Shown here one piece after another: positions 1 to 10,902 of a stretch of 24,619 nucleotides of DNA. The translations under genes and the position numbers were made by a program. The notes under the pieces were generated by a model. The model was not told the origin of the DNA. It did no database searches and saw only the letters and a program-made list of their open reading frames with translations. Every line of letters begins with the position of its first letter. Positions within the stretch are counted from its first letter, which is position 1. Location: NCBI GenBank assembly GCA_051453625.1, contig JBOZIK010000001.1, positions 230,804,908-230,829,526 of the forward strand. Direction: 5' to 3'. This stretch comes from Welwitschia mirabilis (taxonomy: Eukaryota; Gnetophyta; Gnetopsida; Welwitschiales).

Positions 1-1250
1 ACTAAGATATGTTGGATTTCTTCCCTTTCCAAAGTTCATATGGGGCTTTGCCAGTTCTAGGTCTTAGATATACTTCATTTGAAATATGACACGCTATATT
101 TACTGCCTCATCTCAAAATCATTTTGGGATATCTTATCATTTAGCATTACTCTTGTTATGTCTAACAAGATATGAATTTTTCTCTCAGCTACTCCATTTT
201 ATTGAGGAGTATTTGGTGGTGAAATTCATGATCTAGGATGTTGTAATAATACTCAAATTTTTCATTCTCAAATTCTCTACCATGATCACTATGAATTTTC
301 TTAAATAACATAACCTTTTTTTATTTTGTTTTTCTAAAGTTTCTTGCAAATCTTAATAACATTGTCATAAGCATCTGATTTACTATGGGAAAAAGTTACA
401 CATGAAAATCAAGATTAGTCATCTACCATAACTAAGAAATATCATTTTCCTAAAATGTGGGAAATCTAAATGAGACCTACAAGATCCATATGAATTAGAT
501 CTAATGGCTTACTTATGGTGATGTCACTTATTCCTTTGTGAAAGGTCTTTATTTTTACCATTTTGTAGGCGTCACATAGACCTTTGTGAGTGAAAGATAA
601 TCTTAGTAGGCCTTTAACAATCTCATGATGACAGATCTTCTTTAGGTTTTCAAAACTTATGTGATCTAGACTTTGATGTTGTAGGACATCCTCTTGTAAT
701 TAAGCTAAAAGACAAACTAAATTGTTTGACTGATTTACATACATTGTACACATTTTTTTACCTTGTTTTCTTTAACAAAGGCTGATTAGTCTCCACATGT
801 TTAATAATACATTTTTTTCATTAAATATAAATTTATGACCCTTATTCCATATTTGACTAGTACTTAATAAATTATGCTCAAGGCCATTTAAAAGTATGAC
901 ATCATTAATGTTTGGTAGGTTACGTCCGCCAATGCTTCCTATTCCTTTGATTCAAGCTCTTCCATTATCTCCAAAGTTACCTCCTAACCATTGTATTTAT
1001 TAAACTTGATGAAGTTAAATCTATCACCTAACATGTACTTGGAACATCCACTATCAAGATATCAATANNNNNNNNNNNNNNNNNNNNNNNNNNNNNNNNN
1101 NNNNNNNNNNNNNNNNNNNNNNNNNNNNNNNNNNNNNNNNNNNNNNNNNNNNNNNNNNNNNNNNNNNACTTGATGAAGTTAAATCTATCACCTAACCTGT
1201 ACTTGGAACATCCACTATCAAGATATCAATAGGTATAATTAGCTACCTTT
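1..1250 (-). pseudogene. Copia protease-integrase remnant
   Basis: The aspartic protease start YLDSGCSKY is readable near 1230 and again near 1060, because sequence flanking the gap is duplicated. Further on, the integrase has KGLCDAYKMVK and a degraded HMDLVG/MVDD core at about 600-430, then NTPQ, a stop, NGVAERK near 215-180. Stops are frequent throughout. The catalytic region is recognisable by order and spacing only. It continues past the left edge of the window. Confidence 0.75.
1004..1231. repeat. 100-N gap flanked by 64-bp duplicate sequence
   Basis: Positions 1004-1067 and 1168-1231 match at 63 of 64 bases and abut a run of exactly 100 Ns. This pattern is typical of two contig ends that overlap but were scaffolded with a standard spacer, so it is most likely an assembly artefact and not a biological duplication. 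Confidence 0.85.
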
Positions 1251-2075
1251 GAAGCAGTTTGAACTAGAAGACTCTTTGTTGAGGATTTTGGAATCCAAGT
1301 CATGCACTTGTAATTTTTTGCATTTTGAATAGGTTTTAAAGAAAATAAAAATTTATATCCTAGCATTAAATAAGTGAATCAGCTTTTGTGAAAAGTATGA
1401 TCAATTTTTGAGTGATTCTTTTTATTACAATACTGATTCATGACATATACCAGAAAGGATTTTGAACTGAACTTGTTCAAAGATCTATGGGTTATGACTT
1501 GATTAGATCAAGTATTGGTATATTTTTTAGTTTTCTTAACAAAACATAAATCCTTATAGGTTTTAGGATTTGGCTCAAGTCTACTTCTTAATTTTGCAAT
1601 TTCCTTTCCCTTGGCTTCTAGTTTCTCTAATAGGGTTTGATTGTGTTTCTTCAAATTACTTACTTTGAGGGCTAAGTTCTAACATTCCAAATAAAGTTCT
1701 ACTTCTATTTTGGTAAGAGTTTCTTTATAATTAAAAGAATCATGAAAGGGTGAAGAGCATACCTTTTCATCCACAAAATTCATAAGAGAGATTCTACCTT
1801 TTTCTAGTTTTGAGTTGGGATCACTTTCACTTTCTTCATCATTCCATGTTGCTAACAGAGCTTTCTTGTCTTTCCTCTTATCCTCTTTTCTGTTGTTCAG
1901 GTAAACATTTGAAATATGACCAAATCCTTTGTAGGAATAGCACTAAATGTCTCATTTCCTACATCCTTTTTTCTTGATGGTATTCTAGATTGACTTTTGT
2001 TATGCCTATGTTGCATGAATTATCTAAATCTCCTGGCTAAAAGAGATACTTCATCATCACTGTTTAGCTCTTGAT

Positions 2076-2127
2076 CAGATCTTTCTTTGACTTTAGTATT
2101 TCAGATCTTTTTTTGACTTTAGTATTT
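2076..2127 (+). repeat. 26-bp tandem duplication
   Basis: CAGATCTTTCTTTGACTTTAGTATTT at 2076 is followed directly at 2102 by a near-identical copy, within the degenerate gag tail. Confidence 0.8.
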
Positions 2128-2310
2128 TCTTGATTTAGTGATAGAGTCACACTTTTCTTCTATATCTTTTCAAACTTAAATTCAAATATGTGAAGGTTTT
2201 CTTAAAGTTCATCCATCTTCATGATGTTTAGGTCCTTAGTTGCTTCAATGGTAGTTACCTTAGATTCAAATCTCTTTGATATAGATCTTAAGGCTTTACA
2301 AACTACCCTC

Positions 2311-2784
2311 AATTCCTCGACATGTTCACCTAAGGCATANNNNNNNNNNNNNNNNNNNNNNNNNNNNNNNNNNNNNNNNNNNNNNNNNNNNNNNNNNNNN
2401 NNNNNNNNNNNNNNNNNNNNNNNNNNNNNNNNNNNNNNNNNNNNNNNNNNNNNNNNNNNNNNNNNNNNNNNNNNNNNNNNNNNNNNNNNNNNNNNNNNNN
2501 NNNNNNNNNNNNNNNNNNNNNNNNNNNNNNNNNNNNNNNNNNNNNNNNNNNNNNNNNNNNNNNNNNNNNNNNNNNNNNNNNNNNNNNNNNNNNNNNNNNN
2601 NNNNNNNNNNNNNNNNNNNNNNNNNNNNNNNNNNNNNNNNNNNNNNNNNNNNNNNNNNNNNNNNNNNNNNNNNNNNNNNNNNNNNNNNNNNNNNNNNNNN
2701 NNNNNNNNNNNNNNNNNNNNNNNNNNNNNNNNNNNNNNNNNNNNNNNNNNNNNNNAATTCCTCGACATGTTCACCTAAGGCATA
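2311..2784. repeat. 416-N gap flanked by identical 29-bp ends
   Basis: The 29 bases before the gap (2311-2339) recur exactly after it (2756-2784), in the gag remnant. The gag reading frame also continues across if one copy is dropped. The 416 Ns are then probably spurious. Confidence 0.8.
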
Positions 2785-3291
2785 CATAGAATTTATAGTA
2801 TTTTTTGGTTTCACAAAGAAGTCATTGATACCTTTATCTTCTTTTATTTTGAGATCTTCAAATTGGGTGATGAGTATTTGTAGTTTACCTGCTTCACCAG
2901 GCATATTCCTTCATGAACCATCTATAATATGTCCCATGATTCCTTAGCCATAGAGAAGTTTATTATCCTCTTAAATTCTTATACACCTACATCACAGAAG
3001 GTTACATTCAAATATTTCAAGTTACATGAGGCTATATTTTTTTCTTTAAGAGTCCATTTGTCCTTGCTCTTCAGAGGTGTAATCTTAGTTGTAGGATCTT
3101 ATATAGTAGGAAGATAATAACCACATATGTCAAGATTTATATATTGAACAAAGACTCTCATTGTGTCCTTCCAATAACCATAGTTGGTTCCATCAAAAAA
3201 TGGGGGCCTTGTAATGGAATTACCTTCAGATGACTGACTCATTTTCTAGGGTAGAGGAGCAAAGACCTATTAGGATCTATTGCTCAATCTA

Positions 3292-3303
3292 GCTCTGATA
3301 CTA
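3292..3303 (-). other. Copia primer-binding site (initiator Met tRNA type)
   Basis: The minus strand reads TAGTATCAGAGC, one base from TGGTATCAGAGC, complementary to the 3' end of initiator tRNA-Met. It sits two bases inside the LTR edge, as expected for copia. Confidence 0.75.
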
Positions 3304-3305
3304 AT

Positions 3306-3681
3306 TGATAAATGGATTAACCTTAGAGGTGGCTAAATTAAGAATGTTTTAAGTTCAAATAAAAGCAATTTAAACCCTATAAATAATGATCGCATGAAAA
3401 TCACAAATTGATAATGGTGGAAAGTCATCACTGTTCAGCCTTCAGGTTTAAGCTAGCTTAGATTAGCCTTAATCAATGATCTCTGAGATCATCAATAATA
3501 TTTTACAATTACTAGTGGATTTTAGGGTTCATTCACAACCAAACGAAAGGAATGGATTTGGCAATATGCACAGATGCATAGGTGTTATCCATAAGTACAG
3601 TTTAAGGTCAGCTCTTTATAGCATGAACAAAAAAAGGAGCTTCACAGTGATCATTGATCTAATAGGAAATCAAGTATAACA
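3306..3681 (-). repeat. Probable copia 5' LTR
   Basis: The inner edge is well placed: two bases beyond the PBS complement the sequence begins TGATAAATGG (an LTR end ...ATTTATCA on the minus strand). The outer edge at 3681 (ATAACA, minus TGTTAT) is a guess from TG..CA ends and a plausible 376-bp length. A TATA-like GCTATAAAGAGC lies at 3611-3622 on the minus strand. The partner LTR and target duplication are outside the window. Confidence 0.55.
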
Positions 3682-3884
3682 TAGATCATTTAGTATAATA
3701 GTGCCCTTTTTCTAAATTCAAACAATGTCTTAATCTTCAAAAGAATTTATTTTTATAGAATGGATAAAAAATCATCGTTTATAGAATTTAGTATGAATCT
3801 TTGATTTCTAGATCCACTTTGAGGAGCATGAAGCTATAATAACTAATAACATAATACATTTAATTGACCTTACTATATGTTTAG
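3682..3884. other. AT-rich spacer, nothing recognised
   Basis: About 200 bp between the copia LTR and the minisatellite. No coding or RNA signal was seen. Confidence 0.5.
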
Positions 3885-4275
3885 TCACCCTCATAAGTTT
3901 TAGTATTTCTCAAATATTACTTTAGTCATCTTTAAGATAAATCTTGGGTGTCTGATCTTATTTAGATTTGAATCACAGTTGGGTCGTCCTTATACCCAGG
4001 CTCAATCACCCATTCTTAGATTGATGATATTTTTTAAATGACATTTGATTGCTCTTACTAACATTCTCAGTCACCTATTTTGTAATTGGCTAATATATCT
4101 TTGATAAAACCTAGTCACCCTTAATAATAGAATCACTCAACCATTCTACTATTAGCTGATATTTTTGGGTTACATTGGATCGCCCTAAATAGAGTTCATG
4201 GTCACCCACACCTGATGTGGTTTTTATTTTATGATAATTTGATCATCCTTATAAAGAGTTTTAATCACTCTTTCA
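3885..4275 (+). repeat. Degenerate ~63-bp minisatellite
   Basis: Successive blocks open with a variant of AGTCACCC or ATCACTC, continue with an AT-rich middle (CTGATATTTTT-like), then GATCGCCCTTAT-like and an A/G-rich end. I can follow about five to six units of roughly 60-70 bp. Divergence between units is high, so the array is old. Confidence 0.6.
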
Positions 4276-4374
4276 AGAAATTATCTGTAAAACATGTTAT
4301 CTACAAAACTCCAAAACTCATTATTAATCAATTACAATCATCTTTCAATAATTCTCAAAGAATTAAGTATACAT

Positions 4375-4665
4375 ATAATACTTTTAGCTTTTCATATTAA
4401 TGACTTATTGGTCATGAAATCAAATTTCTCATGGAATATGAACTTAACAAAATATGTGGTTGTAGACTTTGACTTATCCAAATTAAGTCTCATAAACTCT
4501 TATTTGAAAATGAAATTGTTTAAAAGGATGAGGAAATATGTCTTAAACAGAGTAAATATGTCACGAAATTTTTTTACTTCTTTGACATGGAATATTAACA
4601 CTGAAGGCTAATCCCTCTTAATTCTAGTTTTAAAGTTGACCTTATAACAGAGCCATAGATCCTTC
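4375..4665 (+). pseudogene. Ty1/copia reverse transcriptase fragment
   Basis: The frame holding HINDLLVMKSN matches the copia RT active-site block, where YVDDLLV is usual; the first catalytic Asp is Asn here. It is followed by DFDLSKLSLINSYLKMKLF and RKYVLNRVNMSRNFF, the normal order for the C-terminal RT region. The frame stops near 4610 and weaker similarity continues to about 4660. It is on the opposite strand to the copia element at 1-3681, so it is a separate insertion or a fragment. Lost catalytic residue and short length mean it is inactive. Confidence 0.7.
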
Positions 4666-5085
4666 ACTTTATACATAAGTTACTAGTAAGTTGTTACACT
4701 TAAATAAATAAAATAGAGAAAGCATGTCAATTGGTCCTATGAGCAAAAGAAAAGCTCCATTAAAAAGAACAACTTCAATAGAAGAATATTTAAAAGAAAG
4801 AAACCACCAAAAAAGTATCATCAACAAGGAGAGAAAAAATAAAGAATAGCACAACAAAGGAAATGAAGACACGAAAGGTAGAGAAAATACCTATAAAGGA
4901 AGATGTAGAGGAGGTACCTTTTTTAAAGTCTCCTACAAATGTCATAACTTATACGTAAGTCTTACAAGTTTCCATTAAGCAAGGAAGCTACAAACATAAA
5001 TCCTTTAAGCACTGTGAGTGTTGTGGTGTGTATTTGTACAAGTTTTTACATTCAAACATGAAAACAAAACAAGTTTTATGTCACC
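4666..5085. other. Purine-rich non-coding stretch
   Basis: A-rich sequence. The minus-strand ORF at 4669-4872 is hydrophobic only because of the pyrimidine-rich complement. CATGAAAACAAAACAAG occurs at about 5057 and again at about 5155. No gene was recognised. Confidence 0.5.
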
Positions 5086-5415
5086 CAAGAAATTGTCGCT
5101 AGATCAAGGTCAACATAGACTATAAAGGACATCAAAGAACCTAACATGCAAAACATGAAAACAAAACAAGGTCTATATTAAGAAAGAGTAAAAAGCACCT
5201 TGGTTACAAAATAGCCAGGTTTTAATGGAGGATACACAGCCCTCCACCAAGTGCACATCTTTCTGGAACACTTAAGATGGATCTTTCATCCTTCAAACTC
5301 CTGTCACAAGAATGTCCGGTGTAACGAAGATGAGAAGGAGAGGTGAAGGGGGGATTTATTTATAACAACTCATAGCAGAAAAAGACAAACAGTAGGTGCA
5401 GTTAGGTGTGCTCAT
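5086..5415 (+). repeat. ~330-bp direct repeat, copy A
   Basis: Begins CAAGAAATTGT and ends GTGCTCAT at the edge of the 670-N gap. It matches copy B (6130-6458) at roughly four of five positions by eye, over almost equal length. Both contain TTTATTTATAACAAC, TATA-like and AT-rich, near the 3' end. It could be a diverged LTR pair or a tandem unit; it was not recognised. Confidence 0.75.
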
Positions 5416-6085
5416 NNNNNNNNNNNNNNNNNNNNNNNNNNNNNNNNNNNNNNNNNNNNNNNNNNNNNNNNNNNNNNNNNNNNNNNNNNNNNNNNNNNNN
5501 NNNNNNNNNNNNNNNNNNNNNNNNNNNNNNNNNNNNNNNNNNNNNNNNNNNNNNNNNNNNNNNNNNNNNNNNNNNNNNNNNNNNNNNNNNNNNNNNNNNN
5601 NNNNNNNNNNNNNNNNNNNNNNNNNNNNNNNNNNNNNNNNNNNNNNNNNNNNNNNNNNNNNNNNNNNNNNNNNNNNNNNNNNNNNNNNNNNNNNNNNNNN
5701 NNNNNNNNNNNNNNNNNNNNNNNNNNNNNNNNNNNNNNNNNNNNNNNNNNNNNNNNNNNNNNNNNNNNNNNNNNNNNNNNNNNNNNNNNNNNNNNNNNNN
5801 NNNNNNNNNNNNNNNNNNNNNNNNNNNNNNNNNNNNNNNNNNNNNNNNNNNNNNNNNNNNNNNNNNNNNNNNNNNNNNNNNNNNNNNNNNNNNNNNNNNN
5901 NNNNNNNNNNNNNNNNNNNNNNNNNNNNNNNNNNNNNNNNNNNNNNNNNNNNNNNNNNNNNNNNNNNNNNNNNNNNNNNNNNNNNNNNNNNNNNNNNNNN
6001 NNNNNNNNNNNNNNNNNNNNNNNNNNNNNNNNNNNNNNNNNNNNNNNNNNNNNNNNNNNNNNNNNNNNNNNNNNNNNNNNNNNNN
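5416..6085. other. 670-N assembly gap
   Basis: Unlike the first two gaps, its immediate flanks are not duplicated. Its content is unknown and may include part of the repeat family on both sides. Confidence 0.95.
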
Positions 6086-6129
6086 ACTTTCAGCCTTAAC
6101 AAAGGCTGCCCTTGATGATCTATATCATC

Positions 6130-6458
6130 CAAGAAATTGTTACTAGATCCAGGGCAATCATATATCATAAGGGTAATTAGAAAACCTAAGATATAAATAT
6201 GAAAAGAAAATAAAGTTTGATATTAAAAGAGTAACAACATCTGGGTTACTAAAATAGCAGGGTCTCAATGAAGGATACAGAACCCTCTACTAAGTGCGTG
6301 TCTTTTTGCAATAAATACAGATGAATCTCCCACCCTTCAACCTCCTATCATAAGGATTTCTAGTGCAATGAAGATGAGAAGGAAAGTCAAATGGGGGTTT
6401 ATTTATAACAACTTATAGCAGAAAAAGACAAATGGTAGGTGTGGTTAGATGTGCTCAT
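6130..6458 (+). repeat. ~330-bp direct repeat, copy B
   Basis: Diverged copy of 5086-5415, offset by 1044 bp (N run included). The best-kept part is the last 60 bp, with about 55 matches of 61. Confidence 0.75.
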
Positions 6459-7079
6459 AAATGAAATGGATGAGATGGTTAAAGATCGCTGTTAGAGTCA
6501 GTGACATATCACTGTTGTCTGGACTATCATCTCAATGACAAGGATATGACAAAACATTATAAAATATGACGTAGATCAATGACTCATCAATGATTCAGTG
6601 GTTCACATCAGCAGTCATTGCCCTACCTATTGTGGGAATGATGAAGGGGATGAAAATCTTTTTTAATCATTTCCTTGAATAGAACTTACCATTTTTGTCA
6701 TTAATCCTTCTTCAAAGCTCTGTGCATCATAAAGTACCTTTAATACATTAAATTTGAATAAGAATCGCATTTTTCTGAGATTTCCTCTTGTATCTTCAAA
6801 ATCCTCAAAATTGTACCTAAACCTGTATAAAATTCCTACAAAACAATTCATAAAACCCCATCAAATAACCATAAATTGGCAGTGCAATAGTGAGTTAAGT
6901 ATAAACTCCAAAAAGAAGGAACCAAAAAATACCATGAGTAAGAAAGGAGAAAACATGATTGTTGAAAGAACTCTCTTGATGTTCTAAGCTACATATGAAG
7001 CACTACATATGCCCATTGATGTATATAAGGTAAGGTAACCTAAACTATAAACATAATGAAAAGGGTAAATCCAGCACAA
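6459..7079. other. Non-coding, perhaps gag/leader remnant of the gypsy element
   Basis: Lies between repeat copy B and the first recognisable gypsy protein motif. Short ORFs on both strands show no family signature. The position would suit a decayed gypsy gag, but I see no capsid or zinc-knuckle motif to support that. Confidence 0.35.
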
Positions 7080-9450
7080 TGAAGAAACTCTTCAAAACTA
7101 GATGCAAGTGCAATAACAAAGTATGCAGGGTTATAATTCATAATGGAAGCACTGATAACTTGGTTTTTAATGAGATGGTAGAAACATTAGAATTTGAGAT
7201 CATGTTGCATCTAGCATTATATAGACTCTCGTGGTTGTAGAAAGGATTCCATATTATAAATATAGAATAGTATTTTGACAAACTTCAAAATTGGTAACTA
7301 TTATTACCATAATATTGTGATGTTATTCTTATGAATGCTTGTCATCTATTATTAGATAAACCATTGTAATATGATACAAAGCACATGCATAATGGGGAGA
7401 TAAGTACTTACATTATAACTGACAAGAATGAAAAGAGACTTGAATTGTTATCAAATCGAAAGGAGGTTTTAGAACATAAGATAGATATATGTTTCTTAGG
7501 AAGAAAGGAAATGATAGAAGAAATAATAGAAGGCTAAGGAATGGCAATGATGTTAAAAGTGTCATTATTGTAGTAATTTAAAGAGTGTCCAATGGAACTA
7601 AAAGATGTATTAAAATACTTTACGAATATTTTTACTAAGGTTTTGCCTTCTAGTTTATCACTTATTAGGAGCATAAACTCTTAGATAGATTTAGTTATTG
7701 GTGTTTACTTCCAAATAAAGCATCATATATAATGTCATCACATGAAAAAGAAGAGATAAATAGATAATTACAAAAGTTGGTAAACAAAGGATTAATTAAA
7801 AGAAGTTTATTAATGTATTCTATTTTAGTAGTATAAACTCTAAATAAGGATAGTAAGGAGTTTTATATCTGTGTTGATTTAAGAGTCGTCAATGTTTTCA
7901 TTTAAGATTTACAGATAAGATCACAATAAGGTATTACTTTTTATTTATTACTTGGATGATACGTTGGATTGTTTGATGAATGCATCTATTTTCAACAATA
8001 TAGACTTAAAGAGTGGATGCCATCAAATCCATATGTAAGAGGGAGATTAATATAAGATAGCTTTTAGATGGATTGTATGAATGGTTCATGATTTTATTCT
8101 AATTGATGAAATGATCCAAGTATATTTATGAGGTGGTGCATTCCTAAAGGATCAATGAAGGAGAACATATCACAGGAAAAATGTTAAAGAGACATGGCTA
8201 GACATCATGGGTTACATGAAATCTAACGAAATATTAAAGAGGTCATACCATTAGTTAAATATGCATAGGGATGTATAGAGGATGGTGCGAAGTTACTCTA
8301 GATGTAAAAAATTAAATGGATAATCAACAAATACACGATTGTACATGTTGCTACTAGTTCCAGTAAAGCCATAACAGGACTTAAGTATGGACTTGATCTT
8401 GGTATTACCTCATTTCAATAAAGTCCATTATTCCATCATGGTAGTGTTGGATAGATTTAATAAGATGGCACACTTTATTCCTTGGGCCAAAGCAAATGAT
8501 GCTTCATGCATTACTATACTATTCTTTAAGACATTATGCGTCCTTATGGATTGCCAAAGATAATAGTTTCAGATAGAGACATCAAGTTTATTTCTTATTT
8601 TTAGAGGATTCCAATGCATATGATGAATACTAAATGTTGTATTATTCATAACCTCATCCACAAATAGATGCATAGACAGAAGTGGTAGATTGCAACATTA
8701 GAAGATTGCTAAGATGTCTTTATAAAGGTAAGCAAAATGGGTAAGAAGACTATTTACCGCATGTAGGATCTTATTATAATAATTCAATGAATAGAAGTAT
8801 AGGAAAATCACCATTTGAAGTGAAGGATGAATATCCCTCAAGGATTTCATATATGTTTCATGATATGCTAGAACCATTAACATTGATAGAAGACTATGCA
8901 AAGAGAATTATGAAGCTCCATAAGTATGTGTAACAAGCTTGGTAGCATTAAACTCTAAGGCTAAGAATGCAGTAGATAAGAATAGAAGAATGTAGAGTTT
9001 GAGGAATGTGCATAGTGATGGAATACCTATGAATAAGAACATATAACAATCTCAAGTTCCAAAATATTAGTCCATGCAAATCTATGAAAAATATTTCATT
9101 AAATGCTTACTAGTTAAATCTTCTGGAGAATTTAGGTACATTCAACATTTCTAACTTAGTGAAATATCACAAAAATCTATAGAGGACGAACCTTAGATTA
9201 CAGAGTTACAAAAGTTGAATAAAGGGAAGCAAAAAGTGGATAAGAGACCAATATTCATAAAAGACATGAGAACTAGACATGAAGAAAAGTATATAAGGAG
9301 TACTTAGTCTAGTTATCAAGACACTGTTTAGAGGATGCAATGTGGACTTTAGAAGATAACTACCTGAGAAGGGGTTATGAAAGTCCAACAAAGGAGGAAT
9401 ACCTCTCTTTTAAAAGCTCACTTTCAAGTAGGGAAGGATGATGTAGGAGC
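7080..9450 (+). pseudogene. Ty3/gypsy pol remnant (protease, RT, integrase)
   Basis: Domains appear in gypsy order with many stops and shifts. Protease: LFKTRCKCNNKVCRVII then HNGSTDN near 7090-7160, with the catalytic Asp lost (His-Asn where Asp-Gly is usual), then DVILMNACHLLLDKP near 7320. RT: KGLIKRSL near 7790, ICVDLRVVN near 7870, IDLKSGCHQIH at 8000-8033. Integrase core: VVLDRFNKMAHFIPWAKAND at 8440-8500 and IVSDRDIKF near 8562-8590, then GKSPFEV near 8800. The last part (about 9190-9440) may be a decayed chromodomain. The order PR-RT-IN places it in Ty3/gypsy; clade not assigned. It is inactive. Confidence 0.85.
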
Positions 9451-9800
9451 ATCAATGAAAAATAAAAGTAAAGAATGTGTTTTTAAGTCAGGGGTCTATT
9501 TGCTAATGTTCTAGTATGATTACATGGGAAATAAAACCTATCTTATGCAATGGTCAGGTTGGAAATGAGTAGCCATTTAATTTAGTATGTTTAGATAGAA
9601 TCTAGGTATAAGGAATATGTTATCTTTAGATGGAATCTATGTATAAGGAATATGTTATGTTTAGAAGGAATCAAGGTGTAATGAACATGCTTCGTGTAGA
9701 ATCTATTTTTGGTAAAACATGCAAAAGACTAATATTAGAGGATTCCTTCATGATTAAGATTCCGCTTGAATCCTCCTAAATAAGAGTAAATATTGAGATG
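9439..9800 (+). repeat. Probable 3' LTR region of the gypsy element
   Basis: Follows the end of pol directly and begins TGATGTAGGAGC, a plausible LTR start. The right end is not defined and could extend to about 10050. No matching 5' LTR was found, so this rests on position. Confidence 0.4.
9589..9693 (+). repeat. 35-bp tandem repeat, three copies
   Basis: Units start at 9589, 9624 and 9659 around GTTTAGATAGAATCTAGGTA followed by TAAGGAATATGTTAT. The first two are nearly identical, the third is diverged. A related piece (GTGTAAGGAATATATTATG) occurs at about 22919, followed by a similar GTAAAA-ATGCAA block, so the source repeat exists elsewhere in the window. Confidence 0.8.
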
Positions 9801-10710
9801 AAAAGTATGCTTTGGGAATTCAAGTTGAAAATGGAGAAGTAAGAGATATTGGGGTTGGAACCTTAAGACGAGCTCTTCGTTGGGAACTTGATTTGAATTC
9901 CAATGTTAAGAAATGTAACTTTCAATTTCAAAAACACTTTTCTTTTATATTTCTCTTTAATTTGAATTCCACACATAAACCATTACAAATTCAACAGAAC
10001 TCTTCACATTTCTTAATAATTACAAGTAGCATTAATTAAACAAGATATATAAATAAAGAAGAATAACTAGATTCAAAGTTTTTAACTTTAATTATGTAGA
10101 AGTTTCATATAATGCTAAGTAATGGTTTAAGTATTAAATGTAACTTCAAGAATGGAAAAAGGTAAATATTTAACTTCTCCCAGATTTCAGAACAACTTCC
10201 TAAGCAAAATATAAGTTTCTATACTTGCATGACATAAAGGATAATTCTTAAAACCCTCGTTATTAGCATTTAATAGTTGTTCTAAGTAATTATGAAGTAT
10301 TATGAATGTCTACCTATTACATCTATTTAAATTTTAAAAAAATGTAGGACAAGTCTAAGTAGACTATCTCATTCCAGGTTCTATTTTAATTCCTTGATAT
10401 AGAATTATTACTCTTTTTTCCCCTTCAAAAGTTTAATATCTCTTTCCTCGTTCTTCGTTTCTTTTTGACAACTATTTAAGAAAGACAAAAGCACCTTTTA
10501 AAACTATCCCACCACTATTTTCCTTATTATAATTTTATTTTCATATCTCATAACCTTGCAACAATTTTTTTTAAACTATCCCAAATTCTAAGGGTAAAAA
10601 CTTAGCATCCAACCAACAAGATAAAGTCCTTACCTCACTCCTTTTTGAAGGCTAGACATAGAGAAAGGCAAGGCATAATAACAATGTTTAATAAAATAAA
10701 ATACCTCACT
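9801..10710. other. AT-rich non-coding stretch
   Basis: No coding, RNA or repeat signal that I can support. The small plus-strand ORF at 9812-10039 has low-complexity composition and no recognisable motif. Confidence 0.5.
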
Positions 10711-10715
10711 TTTCT

Positions 10716-10902
10716 CTCTCAAAAGTGACAGTAAAAAGCAATATCCTCTCATAAGTTAAAAAAACTTCAATCTATAAACATTGTTCATATTTGAATAAAT
10801 AAATATACCAAACTTGTCTCCCTCTCAAAAGTGATAATCAAAAACAATATCCTTTCATAAGTGCACAAAAGCTGCAAGCTATATACATTGTTCATATTTG
10901 CA
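10716..10902 (+). repeat. ~80-bp direct repeat, 106-bp period
   Basis: CTCTCAAAAGTGA starts at 10716 and again at 10822. Both copies run through AAAAGCAATATCCTYTCATAAG-like sequence to ACATTGTTCATATTTG, diverged at about one base in five. Confidence 0.75.

Larger units (their letters stand above)
1800..3242 (-). pseudogene. Copia gag, with stops and gap
   Basis: Starts at an ATG at 3242 with an N-terminus typical of copia gag (MSQSSEGNS, PPFFDGTNYGYWK). In-frame TAA codons follow within about 70 and 125 codons. The capsid core is recognisable: ITQFEDLKIKEDKGI, YALGEHVEELR, KALRSISKRFESKVT, and KDLNIMKMDEL near 2210. After the 2340-2755 gap, the region around 2050-1800 keeps the basic linker (DEEVSLLARRFR) and the ATWNDEESESD segment. 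The usual zinc knuckle is not intact. The product would package element RNA; here it is dead. Confidence 0.8.
1..3305 (-). mobile_element. Decayed Ty1/copia LTR retrotransposon, 5' half
   Basis: Read on the minus strand the order is PBS (3292-3303), gag (from 3242), protease (about 1230 and its repeat near 1067) and integrase (below about 700). That is the copia order. RT, RNase H and the second LTR would lie beyond the left edge. Every domain carries stops and frame shifts, so it is non-autonomous. Two N gaps interrupt it. Confidence 0.85.

Noticed and set aside
2221-2778. ORFs spanning the N runs (also at 5356-6168)
   Set aside because: Most of their length is N, so they are not evidence of coding.
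4669-4872. Hydrophobic minus-strand ORF resembling a membrane protein
   Set aside because: Its hydrophobicity comes from translating the complement of an A-rich tract; no start context or family signature.
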